From Acidovorax sp. NCPPB 3576 (GTDB lineage Bacteria > Pseudomonadota > Gammaproteobacteria > Burkholderiales > Burkholderiaceae_C), in the NCBI RefSeq assembly GCF_028473605.1, contig NZ_CP097267.1, positions 2,100,501 to 2,164,500 on the forward strand: DNA of 64,000 nt, read 5' to 3'. The notes beneath the pieces were generated by a model that saw only the letters and a program-made list of their open reading frames with translations, searched no databases and was not told the origin of the DNA. The position numbers and the translations under genes are program-made. Numbering within the stretch: position 1 is the stretch's first letter; each line of letters starts with the position of its first letter. Shown one piece after another: positions 48,440 through 60,293 of the stretch.

Positions 48440-48949
48440 ATGTTGTCGACTCCCGCTTCCGCCTCATCCCGCAACACTGCGGGTGCCACCCCCAACACAG
48501 CGGAGTACCTGACCTTCCGGCTGGGCCAGGAGGAATACGGCATCGACATCCTGCGCGTGCAGGAAATCCGCTCCTACGAGCAACCCACGCGCATGGCCCA
48601 TGCGCCGGACTTCATCAAGGGCGTGATCGATCTGCGCGGCGTCATCGTCCCCATCGTCGATCTGCGGCTGAAACTGCGCTGCGCCCAAGCCGAGTACACC
48701 GATTTCACGGTCGTCATCATCCTCAACGTGGGCGGTACCGTCATGGGCGCTGTCGTGGATGCGGTGGCCGACGTGGTTCCGCTACAGGCCGAAGCCATCC
48801 GGCCCGCACCGCAGTTCCAGGGCGAAGTGGATTCGGCCTTCGTTACCGGAATCGCCACCGTCGGCGAGCGCATGCTCATCATGATGGACATCGAATCGCT
48901 GCTCAGCAGCTCTGAAATGGGGCTGGTGCGCTCCGCTGCCGTTGCCTGA
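48440..48949 (+). CDS. cheW: Chemotaxis coupling protein CheW
   Basis: A 169-residue CheW: after a Ser/Thr/Ala-rich leader of 20 residues, EYLTFRLGQEEYGIDILRVQEIRSYE opens the domain, and GVIDLRGVIVPIVDLRLKL is the signature. It links chemoreceptors to CheA. No other chemotaxis genes are nearby, so it is an isolated copy, likely serving receptors encoded elsewhere. Start by AAGGA before the ATG at 48440. Confidence 0.92.
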   Translation: MLSTPASASSRNTAGATPNTAEYLTFRLGQEEYGIDILRVQEIRSYEQPTRMAHAPDFIKGVIDLRGVIVPIVDLRLKLRCAQAEYTDFTVVIILNVGGTVMGAVVDAVADVVPLQAEAIRPAPQFQGEVDSAFVTGIATVGERMLIMMDIESLLSSSEMGLVRSAAVA

Positions 48950-48972
48950 CCCTGGCCTTTCTTGAGGTGTTT

Positions 48973-49020
48973 GCTATATTTTTTATAGCTAAATGCCATA
49001 GTGAATATTGCGCTGGAAGG
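48973..49020 (+). repeat. 47-nt hairpin repeat, copy 4
   Basis: Plus strand: GCTATATTTTTTATAGC, TAAAT, GCCATAGTG, AAT, ATTGCGCTGGAAGG. It starts 23 bases past the cheW stop, where it may also act as a terminator. Confidence 0.88.
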
Positions 49021-49103
49021 GATTTTGGCTCCTAAGCCTGGCGGGCTGCACCGCCACCACGGGCGGAGGTCTGGTCAGGCGCCTGCGCTTTTAGCGCGGC
49101 GGG

Positions 49104-50456
49104 TCACCGGCCCGTCTTGAACGGGTTGCGCGACTGCAGTTCCTCCAGGTACTGCGCCACGCCTTCCCCCTCGCGCTCCAGAAACCGGTCCACTGCCTCG
49201 GCGAAAGCGGGGTGGGCGAGCCAGTGGGCGCTCGTCGCCTGCACCGGCAGCAGGGCCCGTGCCATCTTGTGCTCGCCCTGGGCCCCGCCCTCGAAGCGCT
49301 GCACGCCATGCGCGATGCACCACTGCAGCGGCTGGTAGTAGCAGGCCTCGAAATGCAGGCAGTCCACCCGCTCCAGCGCGCCCCAATAGCGGCCGAATGC
49401 CACCCGTTCCGGGTCTTTTGTGCCCGCTGCCCTGGTATCGTTTGCCCCGAATGCTATCAAACTGCTAGCAATGGGGTGTCCGCCGCGTTCGGCGATGAAC
49501 AGCACCCAGGCCTCGGGCATGTCGGTGGCCATGAGGCGGAAGAATTCGCGCGTGAGGTAGGGCGGGTTGCCGTGCTCCAGGTAGGTGCGCTCGTAGCAGC
49601 GGTAGAAGAAATCCCAGTCGCTTTTCGTGATGTCGGTGCCCCGCATCCAGCGAAACGCCACGCCCGCGTCGGCCACCCGGCGCCGCTCCTGCCGGATCTT
49701 CTTGCGCTTGTCCTGCGACAGGCTGGCCAGGAAATGGTCGAAGGATTCGAACGGCCGTTCGACGGCAGGCGAGGGCGCTTCGCCGCTCGCGTCGGCAGTC
49801 GGCCCGGGCCCTTCGCTCCTGCACGGGGCAGCCCCCCCGGCCGGCGAGGCGGGCGTGCCGGTGCCGGGCGAGGGCGCCGCGTTCGTCCAATGGAACTGCA
49901 CGGTGTGCCGCAGCATCAGCCCCGCCGCCTGCGCGGCCTCGACGTCCTGCGGCGCGGTGAACAGCAGGTGCAGCGACGACAGGCCCGCTTCTTCGCACCA
50001 CTGCACCAGCGCCTGCACCAGCGCATGCCGCGCCGCTTCGTCCACTGCCAGCAGCCGTGCGCCGGGCACGGGGGTGAAAGGCACGGCCACGACGGCCTTG
50101 GGGTAGTAGTCCATGCCGTGGCGCGCATAGGCACCGGCCCAGCCCTGGTCGAACACGTATTCTCCGTAGGAGTGCGGCTTGGCATACACCGCGCACGCGC
50201 CCTGCAGCACCTCATCCCGCCAGAGCGTGCAAAACACGGGCGTCCAGCCGGTTTCCGGCACGGCGCTGCCGCTGGCGTGCAGCGCCGCAAGGTACGCGTG
50301 GCGCATGAAGGGAGTGGCGTGGGGCTGGGTGGCCAGGAGTGCATCCCATGCATCGGCATCTACGTCGTGGGGAGACGGGTGCAGACGCAGGACGTAGGCG
50401 GTGTCGGCGGGTTGGGGCAAGGCAGCGTACGGTCGTTGGAGGGTGGCCGCCATCAT
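49104..50456 (-). CDS. FemAB/GNAT-like N-acyltransferase (COG3146, DUF482 type)
   Basis: A protein of about 450 residues. The family marks are: ATQPHATPFMRHAYLAALHASG near the N-terminus (read in two parts), KPHSYGEYVFDQGWA, KRKKIRQERRRVADAG, and the C-terminal HFEACYYQPLQWCIAHG and GGAQGEHKMARAL. The acceptor is unknown. Two inserts stand out: a low-complexity Gly/Pro/Ala loop of about 45 residues between the halves, and about 15 extra residues before FGRYWG that include a repeat-like 17-mer (49453-49469). The start is uncertain; ATGs at 50456, 50453 and 50492 all lack a good ribosome binding site. Confidence 0.8.
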   Translation of the reverse strand: MMAATLQRPYAALPQPADTAYVLRLHPSPHDVDADAWDALLATQPHATPFMRHAYLAALHASGSAVPETGWTPVFCTLWRDEVLQGACAVYAKPHSYGEYVFDQGWAGAYARHGMDYYPKAVVAVPFTPVPGARLLAVDEAARHALVQALVQWCEEAGLSSLHLLFTAPQDVEAAQAAGLMLRHTVQFHWTNAAPSPGTGTPASPAGGAAPCRSEGPGPTADASGEAPSPAVERPFESFDHFLASLSQDKRKKIRQERRRVADAGVAFRWMRGTDITKSDWDFFYRCYERTYLEHGNPPYLTREFFRLMATDMPEAWVLFIAERGGHPIASSLIAFGANDTRAAGTKDPERVAFGRYWGALERVDCLHFEACYYQPLQWCIAHGVQRFEGGAQGEHKMARALLPVQATSAHWLAHPAFAEAVDRFLEREGEGVAQYLEELQSRNPFKTGR

Positions 50457-50589
50457 GGCCCAAACCGGGTTGCGCCGCCGCCGGGCGGGCATGGCATTCA
50501 CACCGGCCCGCGTGCCTAAAAAGAGGGCATGGGGACATTCTTTCAGTCCTGACAAGGACTTAGGACCGCCTTACAGGGCAAGTCACGAC

Positions 50590-50598
50590 TTATCCACA
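50590..50598 (+). promoter_or_regulatory. Single consensus DnaA box upstream of nadE
   Basis: TTATCCACA is a perfect high-affinity DnaA box. No second box, AT-rich unwinding element or dnaA/dnaN gene is near, so it is not an origin. It may titrate DnaA or be chance. A 6-bp inverted repeat AGTCCT-GACA-AGGACT lies just upstream (50545-50560). Confidence 0.35.
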
Positions 50599-50667
50599 GA
50601 GTTTTCCAGTGCCTGCGGGGATAACGCAGGGCCTTGCGGCGTGAGGTGCTGCCGTGCGGGACGCGGG

Positions 50668-50676
50668 TGACATAAT
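50668..50676 (+). promoter_or_regulatory. Extended -10 promoter candidate of nadE
   Basis: TG-A-CATAAT forms an extended -10 element about 27 bases before the nadE ATG; no good -35 is seen. It implies a very short leader. Confidence 0.4.
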
Positions 50677-50702
50677 CGTCCGAGTCCTTTTTCCATCCCC
50701 GT

Positions 50703-52756
<2,054 letters not shown>

Positions 52757-52823
52757 TGGTCGATTCCGAGCCTGGGCGGCAGCTCGGATGCTGCCGGTAG
52801 ATCTGGCGAGGTTCAGGCTCGGC

Positions 52824-53420
52824 TCAGATCACCGCCCGCAGCGGAACCTGCTGTGCAGTCTGCGTGCCGGCGGCTTCAACCAGGGATTGCAGGAGGCTGT
52901 CGCGGTCGGAGGAGGCCTTCATCAGTCCCATCTGCCAGTCGCTCATGAGCCCGCTGGCCACGCTGGTCTGCAGAAACGCCATCAGGCCGTCGTAATAGCC
53001 GTCCACATTCAGCAGGCCGATGGGCTTGTCGTGGTAGCCGAGCTGGCGCCACGTCCATACCTCGAACAATTCTTCGAACGTTCCGATACCGCCCGGCAAG
53101 GCCAGGAAGGCGTTACAGCGCTCAGCCATCATGGCCTTGCGCTCGTGCATCGTCTCGACAATGTGCAATTCATCGCAGTCGCGGTTGGCCAGTTCCTTGT
53201 CCACGAGCGCCCGGGGAATCACGCCCAGCACGCGGCCACCCGCGCGCCGTGTGGCCTCGGCCACCGTCCCCATCAGGCCGCTGCGACCGCCGCCGTACAC
53301 CAGCTGGCCGCCATGGCGGCCGATCCATTCGCCAACGGCGATGGCCGATTCGGTGAACAACGGGTTCTCGCCAGGGCGTGAACCCAGATAGACGCAAAGG
53401 GAAAAAGACGGCTCAGCCAT
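52824..53420 (-). CDS. LOG-family nucleotide 5'-monophosphate phosphoribohydrolase
   Basis: A 198-residue Rossmann-like protein with the lysine decarboxylase-like/LOG signature PGGIGTFEELFEVWTW and the MHERKAMM motif. LOG proteins release the base from cytokinin riboside monophosphate or AMP-like nucleotides. Many bacteria have it outside plant contexts, so cytokinin production cannot be inferred from it alone. Its start overlaps the end of dgkA by 8 bases. Confidence 0.9.
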   Translation of the reverse strand: MAEPSFSLCVYLGSRPGENPLFTESAIAVGEWIGRHGGQLVYGGGRSGLMGTVAEATRRAGGRVLGVIPRALVDKELANRDCDELHIVETMHERKAMMAERCNAFLALPGGIGTFEELFEVWTWRQLGYHDKPIGLLNVDGYYDGLMAFLQTSVASGLMSDWQMGLMKASSDRDSLLQSLVEAAGTQTAQQVPLRAVI

Positions 53421-53808
53421 GGAAAAACCTCTGAAACAGGGCTGCAGCCCAGACGCCTGAGCACAGCAGCAAACTCAACAAGACGGCGGCGCTGCCCATG
53501 TCCTTGGCGCGCTTGGACAGCTCGTGCAGTTCGGGCCCGATGCGGTCGATGGCGGCTTCGATGCCGGAGTTGAGCAATTCGGTGATCAACACCATCACCA
53601 CCGTGCCGGCGAGCGCCGCCACCTCCAGCCAGCCACGACCCAGCCAGAACGACGCGGGCAGCAGCACGAAGGCCATGCATGCCTCCAGCCGAAAAGCCTT
53701 CTCGCCCCAACCGGCTTGAAGACCCTCCAGTGAATATTGCCAGGCATGCCATAGGCGATGCAGGCCTGTGCGCGACTTGTGGGGGTGGGGCGTGAAGGGT
53801 GCGGACAT
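53413..53808 (-). CDS. dgkA: Diacylglycerol kinase
   Basis: A 131-residue inner-membrane protein with three hydrophobic helices. It has an N-terminal amphipathic part, the E in GEKAFRLEACM, and the DgkA signature ELLNSGIEAAIDRIGPELHELSKRAKD (read in parts). It phosphorylates diacylglycerol, recycling lipid from osmoregulated glucan and lipopolysaccharide synthesis. It overlaps the LOG gene by 8 bases. Confidence 0.94.
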   Translation of the reverse strand: MSAPFTPHPHKSRTGLHRLWHAWQYSLEGLQAGWGEKAFRLEACMAFVLLPASFWLGRGWLEVAALAGTVVMVLITELLNSGIEAAIDRIGPELHELSKRAKDMGSAAVLLSLLLCSGVWAAALFQRFFHG

Positions 53809-53870
53809 GGGGCAAGCATTTTCGCCTGCCTATGTGGCAGTTGCCCCATCCGGCGAAAAAAGTGGGCGGC

Positions 53871-54416
53871 TTACTTTTTGGCGTGCTCGAAATGCACGAG
53901 CCGAGTACCAGCCCAGACGTCGTGCCAGAACTGCCGCTGTGGCTGAAAGCGGCTCAGCAAAGCCCAAACGACCACCCAGCCCGTAAGAATGACCGCCGAC
54001 TCGCTACCCGATAGCTGGAACGGCGCCATGGCCGCGAGCGGGGGCAAAAACCACATCCAACTCAGTACGTAACGAGCCAGGGCCCGCATCTGGGTGATGG
54101 GTTTGCCCCCCCGATCCACCACCCGGATGTGCCACGTCTTCATGGCCAGCGTTTGACCCCTGGCCCAGAACCAGACGAAATAGATGCCGAAAATAACGAA
54201 AAGAAATCCCTGGAGCGCATGGCGGTTATCCAGTGCATTGCGTGTCTGGCTGAGTGTGCCGAAAAGATATCCGGCAATGAACACGACACCGAACATCAGC
54301 ATGCCTTCGTAGAGCCAGCAAGCCATACGGCGGCGCAGGGAAGGAGTCACTCCATTCATGGCCGCACGAGATATTCCATGGCCGGCCATGGTGGTCTGGG
54401 GTGTAGACGCAGGCAT
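53871..54416 (-). CDS. RDD-family membrane protein
   Basis: A 181-residue inner-membrane protein with about four hydrophobic segments and the RDD pattern: RRRMACWLYEGMLMFGVVF (Arg and Glu/Asp in the first helix), GQTLAMKTWHIRVVDRGGKP, and a final WHDVWAGTRLVHF. Function unknown; some relatives affect salt or stress tolerance. It follows the DUF3106 gene after 6 bases, at the end of the sigma-factor operon. Confidence 0.88.
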   Translation of the reverse strand: MPASTPQTTMAGHGISRAAMNGVTPSLRRRMACWLYEGMLMFGVVFIAGYLFGTLSQTRNALDNRHALQGFLFVIFGIYFVWFWARGQTLAMKTWHIRVVDRGGKPITQMRALARYVLSWMWFLPPLAAMAPFQLSGSESAVILTGWVVVWALLSRFQPQRQFWHDVWAGTRLVHFEHAKK

Positions 54417-54422
54417 GGCAGG

Positions 54423-55277
54423 TTATTGCGGCGGATGAAGGGGCGTGTTGTCCTGGGATGGCGCCGCCAAGGGGGCTGCCTCTGCAGCCGCAGGCTCTCC
54501 TGCGCTCAGCGGCGCCAGCGGAGAAGGAACTGCATTTGGCACAGAGACCGGAGCCGTTTCAACCGGGAGCGCCAGGCTGGCTGCGGGGACCGCCACTGGC
54601 AAGGCTTGGGTCGGATGGAAGTCGCTGACCGGAGGAATCTTGGGTGGATTGGGCCGGTTCGCATTCGCGACCGCAGCCGCAGGCACGCGGGCCAGCTTGC
54701 GAGGCGGCACGGGCCGGACCGCCGTGGCTGCACCGGTGGGCCGGGGAGCTGCCCGGGCTGCCAACTGTTTCTTTTCCTCGCTGGGAAGGGCTTGGTAAGC
54801 TTCCCATTGGGCCCATTTGTCATCCACCGCCAATTTCTTGGTGGCAGCGTAGTTCAAGCGGGCCTGGCTGCGCTGCTGGAGGCTGAGATTGGCCCAGTCG
54901 GTCATGCGCCCCAGCATCTTTTCGCGCTCCTGTGGCGCCAAGGTGGGAAAGCTCGCGGACAGAGTGATCCAGCGCCGTTTCTGAGCTTCGCTGAGCATGG
55001 TCCAGCGAGAGGCGAGGGGGGCGAGCGCTTCTTTTTGCGCAGCCGTCAACGATTGCCACGCAGGCCCAGAGCCTGCACTATCGGGATCCTGAACCCGCAA
55101 CTCCGGTCCGCGGGCCGTGTGTTTACTGGCAAGCGCTTCCGCCGGCATGGGGGCCACCGGCGCCATCCCGACTTGTGTCCAAGCCTGCCAGCCGCCCGCT
55201 ACGAGCGCGCCCAGCAACACAAAAGCCAGCACGGCGGCTGGCATCAGGCGGGGGGCGTCCAAAGGGCTGGTCGGCAT
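54423..55277 (-). CDS. DUF3106 protein, membrane-anchored
   Basis: A 284-residue protein. An N-terminal membrane anchor (LMPAAVLAFVLLGALVAGGW) is followed by a helical DUF3106 core at about 75-185, in which W-x-x-L/M repeats recur (WQSLTAAQKEALAPL, RWTMLSEAQKRRWITL, WANLSLQQRSQARLNY), and a long Pro/Ala tail. It would face the periplasm. It overlaps nothing but starts 16 bases after the DUF3619 stop. The repeats look like those of anti-sigma sensor proteins, but the role is unproven. Confidence 0.85.
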   Translation of the reverse strand: MPTSPLDAPRLMPAAVLAFVLLGALVAGGWQAWTQVGMAPVAPMPAEALASKHTARGPELRVQDPDSAGSGPAWQSLTAAQKEALAPLASRWTMLSEAQKRRWITLSASFPTLAPQEREKMLGRMTDWANLSLQQRSQARLNYAATKKLAVDDKWAQWEAYQALPSEEKKQLAARAAPRPTGAATAVRPVPPRKLARVPAAAVANANRPNPPKIPPVSDFHPTQALPVAVPAASLALPVETAPVSVPNAVPSPLAPLSAGEPAAAEAAPLAAPSQDNTPLHPPQ

Positions 55278-55293
55278 GCAATCTGCAATAAGT

Positions 55294-55740
55294 TCAATGA
55301 TTTTGGTTGGCGGACGTCTTGAGGAATTGAAGGAATCCCGGATCGGCATACGCGGAGGGCGGCAGATCATCCGTGAGCAAGGCGGCATCTACCTCTGCCA
55401 CTTCATTCACCCCTTTTTCGTCCTGCGAGACATTGATGACCACCAAGCCCACCAGCAGGGCGGTAATCGGGACGGCGGAGACCAACGCACGCCACCAGCT
55501 GCCGCCTTCACCCCCCCAGCCCAGTACCGCGCTGTTGCCCGAAGTCAACACCGCAGGCGCCGTCTGCCGCACCGGCGCGACCACCTTGCGCTTCGCAAGC
55601 GCCTGCACTCGAGCTGCACGGAGACGCTCGGAAATGTCGTAGGGAAGTTCGTCGGTGCCATCCGTAAGGCGCGCTGTGACACGGCGCGCAAAACGTTCTG
55701 CGGCAATCTCCGCAGGATGGGTAGAGGACTGGTAATTCAT
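55294..55740 (-). CDS. DUF3619 protein, probable anti-sigma-like partner
   Basis: A 148-residue protein: a cytoplasmic N-terminal part (AERFARRVTARLTDG, then ISERLRAARVQAL), one membrane helix (LVSAVPITALLVGLVVINVS) and a short C-terminal part (LPPSAYADPGFLQFLK). The family is found next to this sigma factor in betaproteobacteria. Its ATG overlaps the sigma-factor stop (ATGA), as with anti-sigma factors, so I infer it holds the sigma factor at the membrane. Confidence 0.85.
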   Translation of the reverse strand: MNYQSSTHPAEIAAERFARRVTARLTDGTDELPYDISERLRAARVQALAKRKVVAPVRQTAPAVLTSGNSAVLGWGGEGGSWWRALVSAVPITALLVGLVVINVSQDEKGVNEVAEVDAALLTDDLPPSAYADPGFLQFLKTSANQNH

Positions 55741-56306
55741 AGTTCGATTCCTTTCGCCTTCAGTGCTTTGCTGAGGGTCTGGACGGCACGAAAACAGTGC
55801 GTTTTGACGCTGCCCTCTGAGCAGCCCATTGCAGCTGCCGTTTCCGCAACGTCCATCTCTTCCCAGTAACGCATCAAAAACGCCTCCCGTTGACGGGCGG
55901 GCAACTCTTGAATTTCTGCCTCGATGTTATGAAAAACTTGGGCACGCCTGACCAGATCTTCCGCGCTTTGGGCTGTCTCGCCTCCCTCCGGACCCGAATA
56001 GGCTTCCAGAAGATCGAAATCGGCCCCATCTTCTCCCGGCCCTTCGAAGTCGCTCATGCTGGAAAACAACGCATTGCGTGTCTTCTGGCGCCTGAACCAA
56101 TCCAGCGTGCAATTGGACAAGATCCGCTGAAAGAGCATGGGCAACTCGGCCACAGGCTTGTCGCCATAATGCTCCGACAGTTTGAGCATGCTGTCCTGAA
56201 CGATGTCCAGTGCCGATTCCTCATTGCGCACGTGATATAGCGAGCGCTTGTAAGCCCGCTTTTCTACGCTTTTGAGGAAATTGGAAAGTTCTTGTTCGGT
56301 GGCCAA
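55737..56306 (-). CDS. ECF-type RNA polymerase sigma factor
   Basis: A 189-residue sigma-70-family factor. Region 2 spans about 10-75 (YHVRNEESALDIVQDSMLKL, then LFQRILSNCTLDWFRRQK), then an acidic linker, then region 4 at about 130-185 (LPARQREAFLMRYWEEMDVA, then GCSEGSVKTHCFRAVQTL). No region 1 or 3. It heads the operon sigma-DUF3619-DUF3106-RDD. Its regulon is unknown. The start is divergent from ilvB. Confidence 0.92.
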   Translation of the reverse strand: MATEQELSNFLKSVEKRAYKRSLYHVRNEESALDIVQDSMLKLSEHYGDKPVAELPMLFQRILSNCTLDWFRRQKTRNALFSSMSDFEGPGEDGADFDLLEAYSGPEGGETAQSAEDLVRRAQVFHNIEAEIQELPARQREAFLMRYWEEMDVAETAAAMGCSEGSVKTHCFRAVQTLSKALKAKGIEL

Positions 56307-56431
56307 GACAAAGATGCCCGCTTGCGGGAGGGCGTGGTCCGCTGGCGGTAAACGTCAGCGCATGGAGTGCCGAGTTTATCGCATTGACTTCAAGTCTTTT
56401 GTGGCATGCGTGTCCGAAATGCATGTTGCAG

Positions 56432-56440
56432 TGCCATAAT
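56432..56440 (+). promoter_or_regulatory. Extended -10 promoter candidate of ilvBNC
   Basis: TG-C-CATAAT is an extended -10 element, giving a leader of about 145 bases before the ilvB ATG. I see no run of branched-chain codons that would make a classic attenuator. The 285-bp gap holds no other gene I can support. Confidence 0.4.
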
Positions 56441-56591
56441 CCGCGCTGCAATTCAAAAGGCAAACGGGTTTCGGTCCGGCGCAGCAATCATCTCGCCCAT
56501 GTCCGAAGCCTCAAGTTCCAAGTCGGCTTCACAAGAGTCCGCACAAGGGGCACCCAAGGTTTTTCGTCAGAGAAATTCGCAAAGGTTGATC

Positions 56592-58379
56592 ATGGAAATC
56601 TCCAAGGCCGAAATCACTTCGGCGGCCGCTGCCACGCAGGGCTCATCGCATTCACCGTCCCAGGATCTCATGGGGTCAGAGATCCTCATCAAGTCTCTGC
56701 AAGCCGAAGGCGTGCAGTTCATTTGGGGTTATCCGGGCGGCGCAGTTCTCTACATCTACGACGCGCTCTACAAGCAAGACACCATTCAGCATGTGCTGGT
56801 GCGTCACGAGCAGGCTGCAGTGCACGCTGCCGACGGCTACGCCCGTGCGACCGGCGAAGTAGGTGTTGCACTCGTCACGTCTGGGCCTGGGTTGACCAAC
56901 GCAGTGACCGGTATTGCGACGGCCTACATGGATTCCATTCCTATGGTCATCATTTCCGGACAGGTGCCAACGCCCGCGATCGGGCTGGACGCCTTCCAGG
57001 AGTGCGATACCGTAGGCATCACGCGCCCGATCGTGAAGCACAATTTTCTCGTCAAAGATGCCCGCGACTTGGCCATGACGATGAAAAAGGCTTTCCACAT
57101 CGCCCGGACCGGCAGGCCCGGCCCCGTAGTCGTCGATATTCCGAAAGACGTTTCTTTTAAAAAGGTGGCCTATAGCGGTTATCCGCAGAGCGTAGAAATG
57201 CGTTCCTATAACCCTGTACGCAAAGGCCATGGCGGACAGATTCGCAAGGCCCTGCAGCTGCTCCTGACCGCCAAGCGCCCCTACATCTACACGGGTGGCG
57301 GCGTTCTGTTGGGCAATGCCACGCAAGAGTTGCGTACCTTGGTGGACATGCTGGGCTATCCGGTGACCAACACCTTGATGGGGCTCGGTGCTTACCCGGC
57401 AAGCGATCGCAAATTTCTCGGCATGCTGGGCATGCATGGCACGATCGAAGCCAACAATGCCATGCAGAACTGCGACGTGCTTTTGGCCGTCGGCGCGCGG
57501 TTCGATGACCGCGTCATCGGCAATGTGAAACACTTTGCCCAGAACGATCGCAAGATCATCCATATCGATATTGATCCTTCGAGCATCTCCAAGCGCGTCA
57601 AGGTCGATATTCCCATCGTTGGCGACGTCAAGGATGTGCTGACAGAGTTGATCAACATGATCAGTGAGTCAACCACGCGGGCCGATGCCGGTGCCCTGGC
57701 TGCATGGTGGGACACGATCGAAGGCTGGCGCAAGCGCGATTGCCTCAAATACGATCGCAGCAACCCGGAGGTGATCAAGCCGCAATATGTGGTCGAAACC
57801 CTCTGGAGCATGACCAAGGATGCTGACGCTTACGTAACATCCGACGTGGGCCAGCACCAGATGTGGGCGGCGCAATACTATCGGTTCGATGAGCCCCGTC
57901 GCTGGATCAATTCCGGAGGCCTTGGCACGATGGGTGTGGGCATTCCCTATGCCATGGGCATCAAGCTGGCCAAGCCGGATGCCGAAGTGTTTTGCATCAC
58001 CGGCGAGGGCTCGGTGCAGATGAACATCCAGGAACTGTCCACCTGCCTGCAATACAACACGCCGATCAAGATCTGCGCTTTGAACAACCGTTACCTGGGC
58101 ATGGTGCGGCAGTGGCAGGAAATCGAATATTCCGGTCGCTATAGCCACAGCTACATGGATGCGCTGCCCAACTTCGTGAAGCTGGCGGAGGCTTATGGCC
58201 ACGTGGGCCTGCTGATCGAACGGCCACAGGATGTGGAGCCTGCCTTGCGCGAGGCGCGAAAGCTCAAGGACCGCACGGTTTTCATGGACTTCCGCACTGA
58301 TCCGACGGAAAACGTCTTTCCGATGGTGCAGTCCGGTAAAGGCATTACCGAAATGCTTTTGGGATCGGAAGACCTCTAA
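56592..58379 (+). CDS. ilvB: Acetolactate synthase, large subunit
   Basis: A 595-residue TPP enzyme that makes acetolactate or acetohydroxybutyrate for valine, leucine and isoleucine. GYPGGAVLYIYDAL opens the Pyr domain with the catalytic glutamate in RHEQAAVHAADGYAR; GEGSVQMNIQELST is the TPP/Mg motif. AAAGG lies near the ATG at 56592; an upstream in-frame ATG at 56499 would add 31 Ser/Ala-rich residues. It is followed by ilvN after 142 bp that include a hairpin repeat. Confidence 0.96.
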   Translation: MEISKAEITSAAAATQGSSHSPSQDLMGSEILIKSLQAEGVQFIWGYPGGAVLYIYDALYKQDTIQHVLVRHEQAAVHAADGYARATGEVGVALVTSGPGLTNAVTGIATAYMDSIPMVIISGQVPTPAIGLDAFQECDTVGITRPIVKHNFLVKDARDLAMTMKKAFHIARTGRPGPVVVDIPKDVSFKKVAYSGYPQSVEMRSYNPVRKGHGGQIRKALQLLLTAKRPYIYTGGGVLLGNATQELRTLVDMLGYPVTNTLMGLGAYPASDRKFLGMLGMHGTIEANNAMQNCDVLLAVGARFDDRVIGNVKHFAQNDRKIIHIDIDPSSISKRVKVDIPIVGDVKDVLTELINMISESTTRADAGALAAWWDTIEGWRKRDCLKYDRSNPEVIKPQYVVETLWSMTKDADAYVTSDVGQHQMWAAQYYRFDEPRRWINSGGLGTMGVGIPYAMGIKLAKPDAEVFCITGEGSVQMNIQELSTCLQYNTPIKICALNNRYLGMVRQWQEIEYSGRYSHSYMDALPNFVKLAEAYGHVGLLIERPQDVEPALREARKLKDRTVFMDFRTDPTENVFPMVQSGKGITEMLLGSEDL

Positions 58380-58389
58380 GCCCAATCGG

Positions 58390-58436
58390 CATCCAGCGCT
58401 TTATTGCTAAGCGTTTCTAGCTATTCTTTGAATAGC
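58390..58436 (-). repeat. 47-nt hairpin repeat, diverged copy 5
   Basis: Minus strand: GCTATTCAAAGAATAGC, TAGAA, ACGCTTAGC, AAT, AAAGCGCTGGATG. The hairpin and 47-nt length are kept; the 9-nt block is changed. It lies between ilvB and ilvN. Confidence 0.7.
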
Positions 58437-58521
58437 AATTTCTCAAACGACGAATCTATTGCCTGCCGAGCTTGGCGCTTACCAGCGCCAGGGGAGGGCA
58501 GCGAAAAGAGGAATCTGCACC

Positions 58522-60094
<1,573 letters not shown>

Positions 60095-60105
60095 ATATCG
60101 GGCGT

Positions 60106-60168
60106 CGCTCCAGCGATTGTTCCGCTGGAGCGAGAGCCGCAGCGAGAGGCCACTTCGGTGGCCTTTTT
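60106..60168 (+). terminator. Double terminator of the ilvBNC operon
   Basis: CGCTCCAGCG (60106-60115) pairs with CGCTGGAGCG (60123-60132). Then AGGCCAC-TTCG-GTGGCCT (60147-60164) ends in TTTTTCTTTG, a textbook intrinsic terminator with a UUCG loop. Confidence 0.92.
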
Positions 60169-60240
60169 CTTTGTTTTCTCGCTGGGTGTGCAGGCACTAC
60201 ACTCCGCTGTCCGCCGATCGTTGGGATCAGGCAGTAGGAC

Positions 60241-60285
60241 GCTAATTTTGATAGCTGCTTGCGCTGATGGCGTGGGCGCCGGAGG
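60241..60285 (+). repeat. Hairpin repeat variant that ends in the pssA ribosome binding site
   Basis: GCTAATTTTGATAGC, then TGCTTGCGCTGATGG...GCGCCGGAGG. The hairpin arms and the GCGC..GGAGG end match the repeat family, although the middle differs. The terminal GGAGG lies 8 bases before the pssA ATG. Confidence 0.55.
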
Positions 60286-60293
60286 TTGATCTG

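Noticed and set aside
50545..50600. Possible replication origin at the DnaA box
   Set aside because: There is one box only, no AT-rich unwinding region, and no dnaA, dnaN or partition genes nearby.
56362..56439. A 25-codon ORF (MECRVYRIDFKSF...) as an ilv leader peptide
   Set aside because: It overlaps the likely ilvB promoter, has no good ribosome binding site and lacks a run of Ile, Leu or Val codons.
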